A DNA stretch of 64,000 bases from assembly GCA_020635905.1 (NCBI GenBank), contig JACJYV010000006.1:62001-126000 (forward strand), in the 5' to 3' direction. The DNA comes from Bacteroidia bacterium. GTDB taxonomy: Bacteria; Bacteroidota; Bacteroidia; J057; JADKCL01. Below, piece after piece: positions 1 to 8,980 of this stretch (positions within the stretch are counted from its first letter, which is position 1; every line of letters begins with the position of its first letter). The notes beneath the pieces were generated by a model. The model ran no database searches, was not told where the DNA came from, and worked only from the letters and a program-made list of their open reading frames with translations. A program made the position numbers and the translations under genes.

Positions 1-4
1 ACTT

Positions 5-12
5 TAGCTTTG
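5..12 (+). promoter_or_regulatory. Candidate -7 box next to the first start codon
   Basis: The eight bases TAGCTTTG match the Bacteroidota -7 consensus TAnnTTTG exactly and lie only three bases before the ATG at 16. If real, transcription would start at or just after the ATG, giving a leaderless or near-leaderless message. The -33 element would lie outside the window, so half of the promoter cannot be checked. Confidence 0.3.
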
Positions 13-15
13 TGC

Positions 16-726
16 ATGGAAACAACAATACTGAAATCTACCCCCCAAAAAGCCGATCTGAGAAAGGTAGCATTACTCACTGGCAGCGCCATTGTGATCA
101 TGGCCGTAGTCGCAGGCTTGACCATGGGCCTGGTCTTTACCCCCATTTTTGAACTGAATTCTGATTCATTTTCCACCCAATTTTCAGGGATGAAATCCGC
201 CTTCCAACTGGGCATCCTGGGTTGGCTGGTGATTCTGATCTGTGATCTGGTCGCAAGTTGGGGACTGTTTCGGGTCTGGGAAGGTAAAAACAGGAAAAAA
301 TCTATGGCCATGGCCGCCTTTCGCCTCATTTACTCCCTCATTCTGCTGGTGGCTATTGGGCATTTGGTACTGGCTCTGGTAAATTTCACCCAGACTACGC
401 CAGACTATGGCCAGATCTGGGAGCAAATCCTTGATTTTCAATCTATCTGGCAATTTGGCCTGATCCTTTTTGGGGTGCATTTGCTGTTGCTGGCTCCCCT
501 GGTTTTTGAAAAAGGGTTTGTTCTGAAAGCTATCAGCATTCTGTTGTTCATTGCCGGGATTGGATATGTGGCAAGCAATACGGCCGACCTGTTTATCGCT
601 GATTACGAAGAAATTCGCTTCAAAGTGGAAGCAGTTTTCATGGCACCCATGGTGCTCGGGGAACTGGGGCTGGCCATTTGGCTGCTGGTGAAAGGGGGCA
701 AAAAGTCAGATTTGACTACGAAATAA
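16..726 (+). CDS. DUF4386-type integral membrane protein
   Basis: This polytopic inner-membrane protein of about 236 residues has no assigned reaction. Hydrophobic segments lie near residues 20-45, 65-90, 105-125, 150-165, 170-190 and 215-230. The order and short loops resemble the DUF4386 family, which is usually found beside regulators in Bacteroidota and Firmicutes. I chose the ATG at 16 over an in-frame TTG at 10 because the extra residues add nothing and the ATG follows a promoter-like box. Its 3' end overlaps the convergent Crp/Fnr gene by 11 bases. Family assignment rests on overall pattern only; biological role unknown. Confidence 0.7.
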   Translation: METTILKSTPQKADLRKVALLTGSAIVIMAVVAGLTMGLVFTPIFELNSDSFSTQFSGMKSAFQLGILGWLVILICDLVASWGLFRVWEGKNRKKSMAMAAFRLIYSLILLVAIGHLVLALVNFTQTTPDYGQIWEQILDFQSIWQFGLILFGVHLLLLAPLVFEKGFVLKAISILLFIAGIGYVASNTADLFIADYEEIRFKVEAVFMAPMVLGELGLAIWLLVKGGKKSDLTTK

Positions 727-1306
727 TCCGTTTCCTGATTCTGCTCAGGGACTCGGCTGTCATACCCAGATAACTGGCAATCTGATGCAGGGGAACACGG
801 TTGGAAAGGTCCTTGCGGGTCTCCATGAAATGCACATAGCGGTCGGCGGGGGAGGAAAGAATAAATCTTGCGTGATCCTCTTTGGAGCGATTCAAATCTT
901 GCTCCAGCATGTGGCGGGTAATTTCTCTCAGTTCGGGAAACTCACGGTAATTGGCCTCATCAATTTCCATATTTCCCGCGATCAAAAGGCAATCCTCCAT
1001 GCACTCCAGGAAAAAAGGTGAAAGCGTTTGTTCGGTATAATGACGGGACGAAACGATCCCGTGAGTTTCCGTGTAAAACTCGGTTGTGCGTTCATTTCCG
1101 TCGATGAATTGATACTGACGCACCAGGCCCTTCAGGACAAAATAGCAATCCGCAGGCACCTCCCCTTCCCGCACCAGAATGGTTCCGCGGGCTGGCGCAA
1201 TCACGGGAATCATCTCCACCAACTTTGAAATCAGCACCTCATTCAGGGCTGGGAATCCACATAGGAATTCGATCAATTGTTTTCTGGGAGAGGGATTCTG
1301 AGTCAT
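716..1306 (-). CDS. Crp/Fnr-family transcriptional regulator
   Basis: This is a 196-residue cyclic-nucleotide-binding-fold regulator. The N-terminal half (about 20-120) has the beta-roll pattern of a cNMP-binding domain, including the VREGE and CYFVLKGLVRQY stretches. The C-terminal end (about 150-196) has a helix-turn-helix of the type HQIASYLGMTAESLSRIRK. It lacks an obvious phosphate-binding cassette arginine, as do many Bacteroidota Crp-like proteins, so the ligand cannot be stated. It is convergent with the DUF4386 gene and divergent from the WG-repeat gene. The targets are unknown. Confidence 0.88.
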   Translation of the reverse strand: MTQNPSPRKQLIEFLCGFPALNEVLISKLVEMIPVIAPARGTILVREGEVPADCYFVLKGLVRQYQFIDGNERTTEFYTETHGIVSSRHYTEQTLSPFFLECMEDCLLIAGNMEIDEANYREFPELREITRHMLEQDLNRSKEDHARFILSSPADRYVHFMETRKDLSNRVPLHQIASYLGMTAESLSRIRKRIIS

Positions 1307-1563
1307 TTACGGGTGTTTTTTCTAAGGATAAGATTCGACCACTTTTATCAGACCTGCAATTTGGACATTAAATTCTTCTTTCCTTTCACGAATTTTAAAA
1401 AAACCGCTCCACTGATATGTCAATAATTTTGCGAAGTCCGTTGAGAGGAATTTCTTTATCCTGATTCAAGTTTTTCCTTCTCTCCTTATTATGCAATTAC
1501 CTCCTTCAGGACACCATTCTATGGCTATCTTTCGTTGATTTTGGAAAAGAACCCAGTAAACAT
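1307..1563. other. Divergent intergenic region
   Basis: About 257 bases separate the regulator gene (minus) from the WG-repeat gene (plus). The stretch is AT-rich with several T-runs and must hold both promoters. I see only partial matches to TAnnTTTG (for example TATCTTTC about 35 bases before the WG-repeat start), no clear hairpin and no small gene. Confidence 0.4.
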
Positions 1564-1566
1564 TTG

Positions 1567-4281
1567 ATGAGACAGTTATTCTTACTCATTGCCCTGACTT
1601 TCAGCATTCTGCACGGCCAGGCGCAGTCCCTGCGCGTGGTGAAAGACAATATCGCCTGTGCCTACGGCCTCAAAAATGAGGCCGGCAAATGGGTGGTCCC
1701 CGCCTCCTATCCCCTGATTTCGACCACAATGGAAGGATATTTCTTGCCCAAAACAGAGCAGTTCATGGGCCTGCTGGCCCCCGACGGAAAGCAAATCCTT
1801 CCCCCTGAATATCTCTCCATCAGCCCGGCAGGCGGCAGATTTAATATCCTTTATCCCGACCAAACTGGGGCCACAACCCCCAAAAAAATCAACATTCTGA
1901 TGGTCAAAAAAGGGGAAAGGTATGGTCTTTACCACATTCAAAAGGCCCGTTGGATCGCACCCATTGAGTATTACAGCATTCAAATGGATGGGAACGCAAC
2001 CTTTATCCTCCAGGGCGCGCTGCCTGAAGAACAGTATGGGGTAATCACAACTTTTGTGGACACCACAGGCAAGATCGTTTTTCCTCCCACCCGCGGCACC
2101 ATCCTTCCCTTTGGAGACCGCCCACGCACCCTGATTGGCAATTACCGTGATTCTGAGGGAGTCAGGGGACATGCTGGCATCATCGACCGAAAAGGGAACC
2201 TCATTTGTGAGCGGAAATATGATCAGTTGCGCATTTGCGGGATGTATGGCATCGCAGCGAAGCTGGAGGAAAAAACGGGCAAAATCGACTGGGATGGCAA
2301 GGAATTGATTCCTCCCAGATATTTTATACCCCCCCTGCAATACTCGACCGAATCTATCTCCTGTCTCTATGGCGATGACCTGATAAAGATCAGTGAAAAT
2401 AACCTTTGGGGCCTCATGCGCAATGATGGTACAGTGGTGATTGAACCCCAGTACGAATTTCTGGATAAAGTAAACGGATGGTACGCCAACCTTGAAAATT
2501 ATGGTTGGAAAGTGAAGAAAAATGGCAAACACGGAACCGTTTCCCAGAAGGGAGCCTCCGTACTGGAAGCCAGGTACGACACCCTGGTGCGGTTGGTAAC
2601 CCCGAAAAAAAGAGAATACTGGCAAGGTTATGAGGCCGCCCACGACCATTTTCTGGGTAAAAAAGATGGCAAATATGCCCTGATTGCAGGTACGGGAGGA
2701 GAAATCACCCCTTTCCAATATACTGCCTGGGGAGCCGCCACCTGGGGCCTGCCCAACCATTATTTCCTGATGGACGGTTTGAAAGTTGATGCCTACGACC
2801 TCACCAGCCTGCCAGCACGACCTGTCAGGTCGGAATTGGTGGCTGATCAGGGAAAAATTGTCCTTTACCGAATTGAAAACCAGCTGATTCCCTTCCTATC
2901 CAAAGGGTCCGGACCCGATCGACGACTTTGTCACCATCCTGATTCCATTCAGTACCAGGGCTTTGGCAACACCCTGATCGTGCATTTATGGCCCAGATCG
3001 TATGTATTCAATGCCCTGGGCAAACCCACATTTCCCTTCGAAGTCATTTCATTCCAAAAAAATTTCGCCTCCATCATTCCCCTGGAAACCAGATCCCGCA
3101 ACCAGGCTTTTATGAATTTGGCTTCAGGAAAAGTCTTCACGGATACAATTTATTGCGGGTTTGAACTTACCAAAGCACAGCTTCCCCACCTTTGGGTCTT
3201 GAAATCGGCCAAACTGAAGGAGCCCGAGGCGGGAAAATGGGTCATGATTGATACCACAGGAAAACAGGTTCTGCCTGGCGCGTATGATCAGCCTTTCTTA
3301 CCCGGTGACACCATAAATTCTTATCAAAACGGACTGATTGGCAGGATGAGCACCCGGGACATGAAATGGTTGATTCCGCCCCGCTTTCTAAAAATGGAAT
3401 GGATTGGGGCCCATACCCTGCGGGTTACGGGCAAGGACAATCTGGAAGGCCTTTACACCTCAGACGGCAAAGAACTTGCACCTCCCATTTACGAATCCAT
3501 TCTCCCCCTTTGCCATTTTTATCCCTTCTACCTGAACCAGAACAACAAATTCGACAGGAAGGGATGGTGGCAATTGAAAAAGGGAAATACAATCCAACTG
3601 ATTTCAGGTACGGGTACCCTGATCAGCCAACCCGAAACGGTGACAAAAAAACTGATGGACCTTACCTTTGAAGATGTGCCTGGAACTGAGCCCTACGACT
3701 GCAGGTTTTGTATAATGGTGGAAATGGCCGACAGTCTGAAACCCAACCTGAGAAAATCGCCTCAAAGGACCGCACTTTGGAAATTGATTATGGAACAAGG
3801 CAATTGCCTGCCGGTCGAAAAGAGCAATAATGCCCACGGACGGCCCAACCAACAAACAGCAAGGTTGGATTTTATTTCTGACCGCGCCTTTTCTGTCGCC
3901 TTTTACACACCATACAATGGTTTCGACATGGAAATGCCCGTTCCCGGGGCGGGAGTGACCGTTTGGCACAACTATCTTTTGACTGACAAGGGATTGGTTC
4001 AGGTTTCTGCCCGGGATTTTTTTCCCGACCAGGCTGCTTTTCTGCGGGAATTTACCCGCATTTTGCAATCCAGAGAAGACATTGACATGGGCTATTGCGC
4101 TGCGCCTGAGGTGTATCTGGAACAGGTGACCCGTGATTTTATCTTTTCAAGGGATGGCCTGATGCTCAAACTGGCACCTTCTGAAAGGACGTTTGGTTTT
4201 TATGACCTGCTGATCCCCTGGAGTAAATTGAGAGAATCAGAAGCTGGCAGACGAATGGCGGATTTTTTTCAGGGAAAGTAA
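1567..4281 (+). CDS. Secreted WG-repeat protein with DUF3298-like C-terminus
   Basis: An exported protein of about 904 residues. The first 20 residues are a signal peptide ending in GQAQS. Residues about 25-650 hold at least ten WG-type repeats, recognisable as YGLxxxxGKWVVPxxYxxI, WGLMRNDGTVVIEPQYEFLD, EGLYTSDGKELAPPIYESI and similar. WG repeats form beta-rich scaffolds in secreted or surface proteins and have no known catalysis. The last 200 residues end with a segment like the DUF3298/RsiV C-terminal domain (DFIFSRDGLMLKLAPSE, then LIPWSKL). I prefer the ATG at 1567 to a TTG at 1564. There is no T9SS sorting domain, so it is probably periplasmic. It converges on the CoxE-like gene after 60 bases. 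Confidence 0.85.
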   Translation: MRQLFLLIALTFSILHGQAQSLRVVKDNIACAYGLKNEAGKWVVPASYPLISTTMEGYFLPKTEQFMGLLAPDGKQILPPEYLSISPAGGRFNILYPDQTGATTPKKINILMVKKGERYGLYHIQKARWIAPIEYYSIQMDGNATFILQGALPEEQYGVITTFVDTTGKIVFPPTRGTILPFGDRPRTLIGNYRDSEGVRGHAGIIDRKGNLICERKYDQLRICGMYGIAAKLEEKTGKIDWDGKELIPPRYFIPPLQYSTESISCLYGDDLIKISENNLWGLMRNDGTVVIEPQYEFLDKVNGWYANLENYGWKVKKNGKHGTVSQKGASVLEARYDTLVRLVTPKKREYWQGYEAAHDHFLGKKDGKYALIAGTGGEITPFQYTAWGAATWGLPNHYFLMDGLKVDAYDLTSLPARPVRSELVADQGKIVLYRIENQLIPFLSKGSGPDRRLCHHPDSIQYQGFGNTLIVHLWPRSYVFNALGKPTFPFEVISFQKNFASIIPLETRSRNQAFMNLASGKVFTDTIYCGFELTKAQLPHLWVLKSAKLKEPEAGKWVMIDTTGKQVLPGAYDQPFLPGDTINSYQNGLIGRMSTRDMKWLIPPRFLKMEWIGAHTLRVTGKDNLEGLYTSDGKELAPPIYESILPLCHFYPFYLNQNNKFDRKGWWQLKKGNTIQLISGTGTLISQPETVTKKLMDLTFEDVPGTEPYDCRFCIMVEMADSLKPNLRKSPQRTALWKLIMEQGNCLPVEKSNNAHGRPNQQTARLDFISDRAFSVAFYTPYNGFDMEMPVPGAGVTVWHNYLLTDKGLVQVSARDFFPDQAAFLREFTRILQSREDIDMGYCAAPEVYLEQVTRDFIFSRDGLMLKLAPSERTFGFYDLLIPWSKLRESEAGRRMADFFQGK

Positions 4282-4341
4282 CGAAATATCTCCCCCCTGT
4301 GCATAAACGGATCATTTAGGGATCAGGATAGTTTCAGAATC

Positions 4342-5535
4342 TTAATCCCACTTCTTCTTCCTGTTTTTCAATGCTTTGACTGCGTCGTCCAACCCAGCAA
4401 GCGTAAGGGGAAACATTTTATTTTGAAATTCCTTTTTGAGCAGACCAATGCTGGGGGTAAAATCCCAATATTCGGGCGGAATGGGGTTAAGCCAGACCAT
4501 GTCTTTGAAATGGTCTTTCATGCGGCGCAGCCAGACCAGGCCGGGTTCGTCGTTCCAGTGTTCCACGCTGCCTCCTGCATGGGTAATTTCATAAGTACCC
4601 ATGGAAGCATCTCCCACAAAAATCACTTTATAATCGCTGTTGTAGGTATGCAAAACCTCCAAAGTGGGCGTACTTTCCGACCAACGGCGCACATTATCTT
4701 TCCAGACTGATTCATACAGGCAGTTGTGAAAGTAGAAGGATTCAATGTGTTTGAATTCGTATTTCGCCGCAGAAAACAGCCTGGCGCATATCTCAATGTG
4801 GTCGTCCATGGAGCCGCCAATGTCGAGCAGGAGCAGCACCTTGATGTTATTGCGCTTCTGCGGCACCATTTGCAAATCCAGATAACCTGCATTCTCCGAG
4901 GTTTTGCGAATGGTTTTATCCAGATCCAATTCGTCGGGGAGTCCCTCGCGGGTGAGGGCCCGCAGGCGTCTGAGGGCCATTTTCATGTTGCGGGTATCCA
5001 GCTCGACGGCATCGTCGAGGTTTTTGTACTGCCGTTTTTCCCACACTTTCATGGCCGAGCGATTGCCCCCTTCTCCCCCAATGCGAATCCCTTCGGGATT
5101 ATAGCCGCTGTTGCCAAAGGGCGAAGTGCCACCCGTTCCAATCCAGCGATTGCCGCCTTCGTGCCGTTCTTTTTGCTCCTTCATCAACTGCTTCAGGCGT
5201 TCCATCAGCTTATCCAATCCCCCCATTTTCTTAATCAGGGCCTTCTCCTCTTCGGTCAGCATTTTCATTTTTTCCCGCCTGAGCCATTCCTCGGGAATCT
5301 TCATGAATTCTTCCGTGTTGATGGTCTCCAATCCCTCAAAATATTTCCCAAAAAGCACATCAAAACGGTCCAGATGCTGCTCATGCTTGACCATTGAGGC
5401 CTTGCAGAGGAAGTAAAAATCTTCCACATTATATTCCACCACACCTTTTTCCAGCCCTTCGAGCAGGTCAAGGTATTCTTTGAGCGAGACGGGAATGCCG
5501 TCGTTTTTGAGGAGCAAAAAGAAATCAAGAAACAT
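4342..5535 (-). CDS. CoxE-like VWA-domain protein
   Basis: A 397-residue cytoplasmic protein with a C-terminal von Willebrand A domain. The MIDAS motif D-I-G-G-S starts at about D238, with further metal-site candidates near GDAS at about 311. The N-terminal part is helical and charged. Proteins of this class (CoxE/YehP-like) work with MoxR ATPases as chaperone-like pairs that remodel or insert metal into a client. Here the MoxR gene lies 113 bases upstream on the same strand, which supports the pair. A glycine-rich linker around residues 125-160 is notable. The client is not visible from the neighbourhood. Confidence 0.87.
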   Translation of the reverse strand: MFLDFFLLLKNDGIPVSLKEYLDLLEGLEKGVVEYNVEDFYFLCKASMVKHEQHLDRFDVLFGKYFEGLETINTEEFMKIPEEWLRREKMKMLTEEEKALIKKMGGLDKLMERLKQLMKEQKERHEGGNRWIGTGGTSPFGNSGYNPEGIRIGGEGGNRSAMKVWEKRQYKNLDDAVELDTRNMKMALRRLRALTREGLPDELDLDKTIRKTSENAGYLDLQMVPQKRNNIKVLLLLDIGGSMDDHIEICARLFSAAKYEFKHIESFYFHNCLYESVWKDNVRRWSESTPTLEVLHTYNSDYKVIFVGDASMGTYEITHAGGSVEHWNDEPGLVWLRRMKDHFKDMVWLNPIPPEYWDFTPSIGLLKKEFQNKMFPLTLAGLDDAVKALKNRKKKWD

Positions 5536-5648
5536 AGCGAAGCTATTTTAGCACATAATCAACTTGAGCACTCTTGGTTGAGAACGTGTCTCGCGATCTC
5601 TTTACCAACCATGCGGGCTCTCTGTGATCTCTGTGGTTCATTCATTAC

Positions 5649-6491
5649 CTATCTGAAACGCTTTTGCGCGGCTGAAAGCCGCTGCAGGAGGCCGAAATCC
5701 TGCTCATTTTTGATCAGGGCGCCGGCATAAGGAGGCAATTCCTCCTTGAGATTAAAACCCGCGAGTTCCTCAGCAGCAATCTGGCCAATGACCAGCAATT
5801 TGATCCAATCCACCAATTCGCTGGTGGAAGGGCGCTTTTTGAGGCCGGGCATTTTGCGAATTTCGTAGAAGATATCCATGGAAGATTCCATCAGCCTGGT
5901 TTCGAGGTCGGGATAATGAACCTCCACAATCTGGCGCAGAATTTCGCGGTCTGGAAAGGCGATGAAGTGGAAAAAACAACGGCGCAGAAAGGCGTCGGGC
6001 AGTTCCTTTTCATTATTTGAGGTAATAATCACAATGGGGCGTTGTTTGGCCTGCACAGTTTTCTGCAATTCATAGCAGTAAAATTCCATCTTATCCAGTT
6101 CCAGCAGGAGGTCATTGGGAAACTCAATGTCGGCCTTGTCAATCTCGTCGATCAGCAGCACGACCTGTTCGTCTGAGTCAAATGCTTCCCATAATTTACC
6201 TTTCACAATGTAATTGGCGATGTCGTGGACCTTCTCTGAACCCAGTTGGGAGTCGCGCAGACGCGAAACTGCGTCATATTCATACAGGCCCTGCTGGGCC
6301 GTGGTGGTGGATTTGATGTGCCAGGTGATGATTTTCTTGCCCAGGGCTTTCGCCACTTCGAACGCGAGCATGGTTTTGCCCGTGCCTGGCTCGCCCTTTA
6401 CCAGCAAGGGCCGTTGCAGCCGAACGGATGCATTGACGGCCACAGCCAAATCGCGGGAGGCTACATAATCCTGTGTTCCTTTAAATTCCAT
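5649..6491 (-). CDS. MoxR-family AAA+ ATPase
   Basis: A 280-residue AAA+ ATPase. Walker A is GEPGTGKT at residues 33-40 and Walker B is LIDEID at about 113-118. A sensor-1 region ITSNNEKELPDAFLRRC and an arginine-finger candidate follow. The length and lid domain fit the MoxR/APE2220 branch. MoxR ATPases act with VWA proteins to mature or activate target complexes. The next gene on the same strand encodes a CoxE-like VWA protein, so the two probably form one unit. The start ATG follows an AT-rich leader. Confidence 0.92.
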   Translation of the reverse strand: MEFKGTQDYVASRDLAVAVNASVRLQRPLLVKGEPGTGKTMLAFEVAKALGKKIITWHIKSTTTAQQGLYEYDAVSRLRDSQLGSEKVHDIANYIVKGKLWEAFDSDEQVVLLIDEIDKADIEFPNDLLLELDKMEFYCYELQKTVQAKQRPIVIITSNNEKELPDAFLRRCFFHFIAFPDREILRQIVEVHYPDLETRLMESSMDIFYEIRKMPGLKKRPSTSELVDWIKLLVIGQIAAEELAGFNLKEELPPYAGALIKNEQDFGLLQRLSAAQKRFR

Positions 6492-6585
6492 GTGTTATTA
6501 ATTGAAATTCTGCTTGTCTGATGTAATATGGTTAAAGTTAAGAAATTCAAATTTGTTCTGACCTGTCTAAAATTTTCCAAAACAC

Positions 6586-6625
6586 AAAAAAACCGGGCTC
6601 CGTTCAAACTGAACGAAAACCCGGG
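6586..6625 (-). terminator. Intrinsic terminator of the SBBP-repeat gene
   Basis: Read on the minus strand, CCGGG and CGTTCA pair with TGAACG and CCCGG to form a long hairpin with a short AGTTT-type loop. Seven T residues follow immediately. It sits about 40 bases after the stop of the minus-strand beta-propeller gene, and ahead of the MoxR gene on the same strand, so it insulates the two. Confidence 0.85.
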
Positions 6626-6664
6626 AAAAGTGGTTGTGTTGGGTAAAAAAACGGTTAAACCAGA

Positions 6665-8635
6665 TCAGAATTTTTGGATTCTTACCACCCTTTCACCCTG
6701 ATGGATCAAAAAGCAACCCTGTGTAAGACCAGAAATATCCAATTGAACGCTATTTTCCAGCAGCGAAATGGGCTTTACCAGCCCTTTCACATCCCGGCCA
6801 TGGAGGTCGGTAATTTTTATTTTATCCCAGTTCAATGATTCGCCTGCCAGGGTAAGCAACCTCAGACTGGGGTTGGGAAAAGCCAGCAAAGCTGGCTCCA
6901 GACTGGTCTGAATGGAAATGGTTTCCACTTCTGAATAAACCATTTCTCCCGTAGACAGGATCGCTTTCAGGCGGTAAAAATTCAATCCCTGAATTTCCCT
7001 TTCATCCGCGAAAGACCTGACTCCGTGGCCCAAATCCATCCAATTTTCCCCATCAGCCGACCATTGCACCCCAAATCCGGGTTCTGTAGTGGGGAAAGGA
7101 TTTTTCCATTGCAAATCCACCCTTCGGGTGGAAGGATCATACTCTGCCTCCAGGTCAAAATGGCCCGAGGCCAGCGAGACATCAGGATTGAACTTGAGCA
7201 CAAAGGCATCCAGCCCCCCTGCCGAAGTCATATACACCCCTCCGGGTCCGGGATCAAAATCACCCGTCGAGGTAAAGCGACCCGAAGCGTAAATATTTCC
7301 ATTTGCATTTACTGCGATGGCCCGGCCCACGGTTTCAAAAGAAGTGCCCATCATGCCTGCCCACAAAAGATTTCCCAAGGGATCGTAGCGTGCGATGAAC
7401 ATATTGTGAACTCCGTACCCATTCAAAAAGAAATTGCCCGGGCCGGGATCAAAATCCACACTGTCATTGAAATAGCCAGTAATGTAGGCATTGCCCAGAA
7501 TATCCGTAGCCACACCTTCGGCCACGTCCACGTAGTTTGCACCAAAACCCAGCCCCCAGACAAAATTGCCCCCATTGTCCAGTTTGACCAGAAAAACATC
7601 GTCACTTCCCTGCGAAAGGTGGGGAAACACGCCCGGTCCCGGGTCAAGGTCGGTCGTTCCGCGGAAAATTCCGGTCACCAAAATATTGCCGGCAGGATCA
7701 AGAGAAAGGCCGTTGGCCTCCTCCTTCATGGTCCCCCCAAAACTTACGGCAGCGACAAAATTGCCTCCTGCATCCAGGTGGGTGACAAATACATCGTTTG
7801 AGCCTGCAGACGTGAGGGTAAAAGTGCCCGGACCCGGATCAAAATCGGCCGAAACGAAATAGTGGCCTGTGATATATACATGACCCGCAGCATCTGCTTC
7901 AATACCGTAACCTTCGTTCCAGTTGGCCCCGGCGAAATTGCGGGCCCAGATAAAATTACCGTTGGAACTGAGTTTCAACACAAAGGTATTATGGCCTCCC
8001 ACGGAGGCAATGGAATTATTTCCCGGTCCCGGATCAAAATCCACCGTGCCCTCAAACCAGCCCGTAACCAGCACATTGCCAGACGGATCCAGACAAATCC
8101 TGTGCCCCTCGCAACGGTTGGTCCCGATCAGCGCTCTCGCCCAGATCAGGTTCCCATTTGGGTCAAGTTTGACCACCAATCCGTCCTTATAAGCAGTAGG
8201 ACCAAAATTCAAAACTCCCGGACCGGGATCCATATCCCCTGTACCCTGAAAAACACCTGCAATGTAGCTGTTGCCACCCCCATCGGTCACAATATCGTAT
8301 GCAGAGCAGATTGAAGGGCCATATCCCAGTTGTTTGGCCCATACAAAGGCACCTGATGCGTCCAGTTTGGACACATAAATATCAGAGGAAGTGGCGGCAG
8401 TCATGTTGAAAGTGCCCGGGCCCGGATCAAAATCTGCAGTAGCACGAAAACTACCCGTGGAAAACACGTTTCCCGCTCCATCCACGGCCACGCCAAAAGC
8501 CTCCTGGGTATCGCCCCCGCCCATGCGTCTCGCCCAGTCCAGAGTTTGGCCCTGGAGGCCCGAATTACAAAAAAACACAGCCAGCAGCAGCCATTGAACT
8601 AAAAATTTCCCACTATCAGGAACGATTCGCTTCAT
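6665..8635 (-). CDS. SBBP beta-propeller-repeat protein with T9SS sorting domain
   Basis: A secreted protein of 656 residues. A signal peptide spans about 1-30 (hydrophobic core LVQWLLLAVFF, cleavage near GQT). Residues about 35-490 contain seven repeats carrying the motif D-F/M/L-D-P-G-P-G, each followed by a segment of the type DAFVLKF or NGNFIWA. This is the SBBP beta-propeller signature, with acidic loops that could bind calcium. The last 80 residues form a type A T9SS C-terminal domain (FPNPS, then ITDLHGRDV, ending VVRIQKF). The protein is therefore expected at the cell surface or outside. It is a single-gene unit closed by a strong terminator. Confidence 0.9.
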   Translation of the reverse strand: MKRIVPDSGKFLVQWLLLAVFFCNSGLQGQTLDWARRMGGGDTQEAFGVAVDGAGNVFSTGSFRATADFDPGPGTFNMTAATSSDIYVSKLDASGAFVWAKQLGYGPSICSAYDIVTDGGGNSYIAGVFQGTGDMDPGPGVLNFGPTAYKDGLVVKLDPNGNLIWARALIGTNRCEGHRICLDPSGNVLVTGWFEGTVDFDPGPGNNSIASVGGHNTFVLKLSSNGNFIWARNFAGANWNEGYGIEADAAGHVYITGHYFVSADFDPGPGTFTLTSAGSNDVFVTHLDAGGNFVAAVSFGGTMKEEANGLSLDPAGNILVTGIFRGTTDLDPGPGVFPHLSQGSDDVFLVKLDNGGNFVWGLGFGANYVDVAEGVATDILGNAYITGYFNDSVDFDPGPGNFFLNGYGVHNMFIARYDPLGNLLWAGMMGTSFETVGRAIAVNANGNIYASGRFTSTGDFDPGPGGVYMTSAGGLDAFVLKFNPDVSLASGHFDLEAEYDPSTRRVDLQWKNPFPTTEPGFGVQWSADGENWMDLGHGVRSFADEREIQGLNFYRLKAILSTGEMVYSEVETISIQTSLEPALLAFPNPSLRLLTLAGESLNWDKIKITDLHGRDVKGLVKPISLLENSVQLDISGLTQGCFLIHQGERVVRIQKF

Positions 8636-8980
8636 CTTGCCTCAGTTTTACCCCGCACAGGGACTTAAAAATTCCTTTGGATTGAACAAAAATGATTCCC
8701 TGCAAAAGAAAAAGTACGGGTGAATGAACCAACAGCAGGTTTGGCCCTATGAAAGACAGGTACGGCTTAACGACCGGCAAGTGACCGTTTCCCTGAAATC
8801 CCACAAGACCCGTTTTTCACATATTTGAGCAGAGAATTATGAAAAAAACTTCCCGTTTATGGTTTCTCTCCCCGTTTTATTGAAACTTAGCAACCTTTTA
8901 AAAATTTAAAGGGTTCTATTACGTTGTAAATTTGTTTAACTTTAATCGCAGGCCTAAAACGGCAAACTATTGATAAGAAA
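8636..8980. other. Divergent intergenic region, 345 bases
   Basis: The stretch lies between the SBBP gene (minus) and the protease gene (plus). It holds the promoter-like sequence listed at 8905-8934. Apart from AT-rich runs I see no gene, no hairpin followed by a T-run and no repeat. Confidence 0.5.
8905..8934 (+). promoter_or_regulatory. Candidate Bacteroidota promoter for prc
   Basis: TAAATTTG at 8927-8934 matches TAnnTTTG exactly. TTTA at 8905-8908, 18 bases upstream, is a one-mismatch -33 element (consensus TTTG). The protease start codon is 46 bases downstream of the -7 box. Confidence 0.5.

Noticed and set aside
1582..2760. 392-codon open frame on the minus strand
   Set aside because: It lies fully inside the WG-repeat gene on the other strand, its translation has no domain pattern, and the WG repeats and signal peptide on the plus strand explain the region.
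4342..6491. MoxR/CoxE pair as a new defence system
   Set aside because: The pair alone is common and is usually a maturation chaperone; no effector or nuclease is attached.
6900..8500. Regularly spaced near-identical nucleotide blocks, CRISPR-like at first sight
   Set aside because: The blocks encode the D-x-D-P-G-P-G repeats in one continuous reading frame, and spacing follows the protein repeats.
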